Below are positions 5,428-6,293 of a stretch of DNA of 6,293 nucleotides, one piece after another; the first letter of the stretch is position 1; every line of letters begins with the position of its first letter. The position numbers and the translations under genes are program-made. The stretch is taken from the NCBI GenBank assembly GCA_964609495.1, contig CAZSTA010000206.1, positions 1 through 6,293 of the forward strand, in the 5' to 3' direction. The DNA is from CAZSTA01 sp964609495 [NCBI: uncultured bacterium]. Lineage in GTDB: Bacteria > CAZSTA01. The notes below the pieces were generated by a model. It did no database searches and was not told where the DNA came from. It saw nothing but the letters and a program-made list of their open reading frames with translations.

Positions 5428-6045
5428 ATGAAAAGAATAATTTTAGCTTCGGCTTCACCTAGAAGAAAACAATTATTGGAAAAGATAGGGCTTTCTTTCA
5501 CTATCGAATCTAGTGATCTTAATGAAGATAATGCCACTTTATCCTTAGATAAGGATCCGATTGAGTTAGCTAAGGAATTGGCTCTAAGAAAGGCTACTTT
5601 CATAGCTAGTAGAAATAAAGAGGGAACCCTGGTAATCGGAGCGGATACGATCGTCATCTTAAACGGTGATATCCTGGGCAAACCTCATACTCCAGAGGCT
5701 GCCGAGGAGATGTTATCCCAACTCAGCGGGATATGGCACAAGGTTATAACAGGAGTAGCCTTAGTGGAAGCTCAAAATGGTAAGTGGATAGTAGATGCTG
5801 TATCAACTGAGGTCAAGATGAGAGAGTTATCGGAGGATATAATCAAAGCCTATATCTCCACCGATGAGCCGCTCGATAAAGCAGGAGCTTATGGGATTCA
5901 GGAACTAGGAGCGGTCTTAGTGGAGGAGATAAGGGGCTGTTACTATAATGTAGTAGGATTGCCTTTAGCTAAATTAACCGAGATGCTGGAATATTTTGGA
6001 GTTGAGGTTTACAGAAGATGGAAATCAAATTCGTGTCTCCAATAG
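5428..6045 (+). CDS. maf: Maf-like nucleoside triphosphate pyrophosphatase
   Basis: This 205-residue cytoplasmic enzyme hydrolyses certain nucleoside triphosphates, often modified or non-canonical ones, to the monophosphate and pyrophosphate; in some bacteria it also influences septum formation. Motifs are ASASPRRKQLL at 7-17 (phosphate-binding loop), IGADTIV at 70-76 with the catalytic Asp73, GKPHTPEAAEEML at 84-96, W-H-x-V-x-TG at 103-109, DKAGAYGIQE at 150-159 and VVGLPL near the end. The YGIQ region resembles the dTTP/UTP pyrophosphatase (YhdE) branch more than the 7-methyl-GTP branch, which is an inference. I chose ATG 5428, not the in-frame ATG at 5398: it has an AGGAG site (5415-5419) 8 bases upstream, and the family begins MKxIILASASPRR. 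All nine Arg codons are AGA/AGG, as in the resident genes. Its 3' end overlaps the next gene by 28 bases. Confidence 0.95.
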   Translation: MKRIILASASPRRKQLLEKIGLSFTIESSDLNEDNATLSLDKDPIELAKELALRKATFIASRNKEGTLVIGADTIVILNGDILGKPHTPEAAEEMLSQLSGIWHKVITGVALVEAQNGKWIVDAVSTEVKMRELSEDIIKAYISTDEPLDKAGAYGIQELGAVLVEEIRGCYYNVVGLPLAKLTEMLEYFGVEVYRRWKSNSCLQ

Positions 6046-6293
6046 TCGAAAAGGAATTAGGGTTATTCGTTAGAGCTTTAGAGGAGAAGTTCGTCTCTCA
6101 CCTCGAAAAGGTGATATTATATGGTTCTCAAGTGAAGGGAACAGCCTCTGAAAGCTCTGATATAGAGATTCTGGTGGTCATAGATGAGAGAGATGCAGAG
6201 CTAGAGGATGATATCATAGGAGAGGCATTCGAGATAACATTGCGGTATAGAATCTATCTCTCTCTCAAGATCATAAGTTATTCGGAGTATCAG
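6018..6293 (+). CDS. nucleotidyltransferase (MNT-type) domain protein, C-terminus cut by window edge
   Basis: An open frame begins at ATG 6018 and runs 92 codons to the window edge without a stop. Residues 31-55 form the polymerase-beta-like nucleotidyltransferase hairpin: hydrophobic strand VILYGS, Gly36-Ser37, ten residues, then Asp48-Ile-Glu50 and the hydrophobic strand ILVVID. The usual motif is GS-x10-DxD, so the second acidic metal ligand is Glu here. Residues 56-65 are acidic. The start lies within the end of maf (28-base overlap, different frame), with GAGG at 6004-6007 ten bases upstream. Such minimal nucleotidyltransferases are often paired with a HEPN-domain gene in toxin-antitoxin modules, where the MNT protein can modify (AMPylate) the HEPN toxin. 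Whether a HEPN partner follows cannot be seen. A stand-alone nucleotidyltransferase is the alternative. Confidence 0.8.
   Translation, partial: MEIKFVSPIVEKELGLFVRALEEKFVSHLEKVILYGSQVKGTASESSDIEILVVIDERDAELEDDIIGEAFEITLRYRIYLSLKIISYSEYQ

Noticed and set aside
5406-5681. Minus-strand open frame of 91 codons opposite maf
   Set aside because: It is antisense to the conserved Maf motifs and has no domain or ribosome site.

Overview
The window holds eight protein genes and no RNA gene that I can recognise. Two genes lie on the minus strand (1791 down to 94) and six on the plus strand (2223 to the right edge), separated by a roughly 430-base AT-rich divergent control region. The neighbours use mostly AGA/AGG for arginine and lean towards A+T. 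They include a radical SAM enzyme and a NusG-domain-II/Gx-transporter pair, both commonest in anaerobic or deep-branching bacteria. I infer an anaerobic or microaerophilic bacterium, perhaps from an uncultured or thermophile-rich lineage, but nothing here fixes the phylum.

Left part, minus strand: an ammonium channel gene (amtB-like, with a signal peptide) is followed after 12 bases by a P-II signalling protein gene. This is a classic nitrogen unit in which the P-II trimer plugs the Amt trimer when nitrogen is plentiful. The P-II protein lacks both Tyr51 and Ser49 in its T-loop, so it should not be uridylylated or phosphorylated in the usual way. It probably responds to ATP/ADP and 2-oxoglutarate alone.

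Middle: the divergent region (1792-2222) contains no gene. It has several dyad-symmetric elements, a candidate minus-strand sigma-70-type promoter for amtB, and a long-loop inverted repeat just ahead of the plus-strand unit.

Right part, plus strand: in order, an AmmeMemoRadiSam-type radical SAM enzyme (amrS), a membrane-anchored NusG-domain-II protein, a Gx-transporter/heptaprenyl-diphosphate-synthase-component-I-like membrane protein, a D12-class DNA adenine methyltransferase, a Maf nucleotide pyrophosphatase, and the start of an MNT-type nucleotidyltransferase cut by the window edge. Gaps are short (13, -4, 20, 113 and -28 bases), so cotranscription is plausible. The methyltransferase stands out: 23 of its 29 arginine codons are CGN, against 5 of 18 in amrS and 0 of 9 in maf. 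It looks like a horizontally acquired orphan methylase inserted into the run.

The points most worth a second look are a strong 11-bp hairpin embedded in frame in the N-terminal extension of the Gx transporter, the foreign methylase with DTPY in place of DPPY, the T-loop-altered P-II protein, the Asp-to-Glu change in the nucleotidyltransferase active site, and the cluster of dyads in the divergent region. I did not find a clear multi-gene new system.
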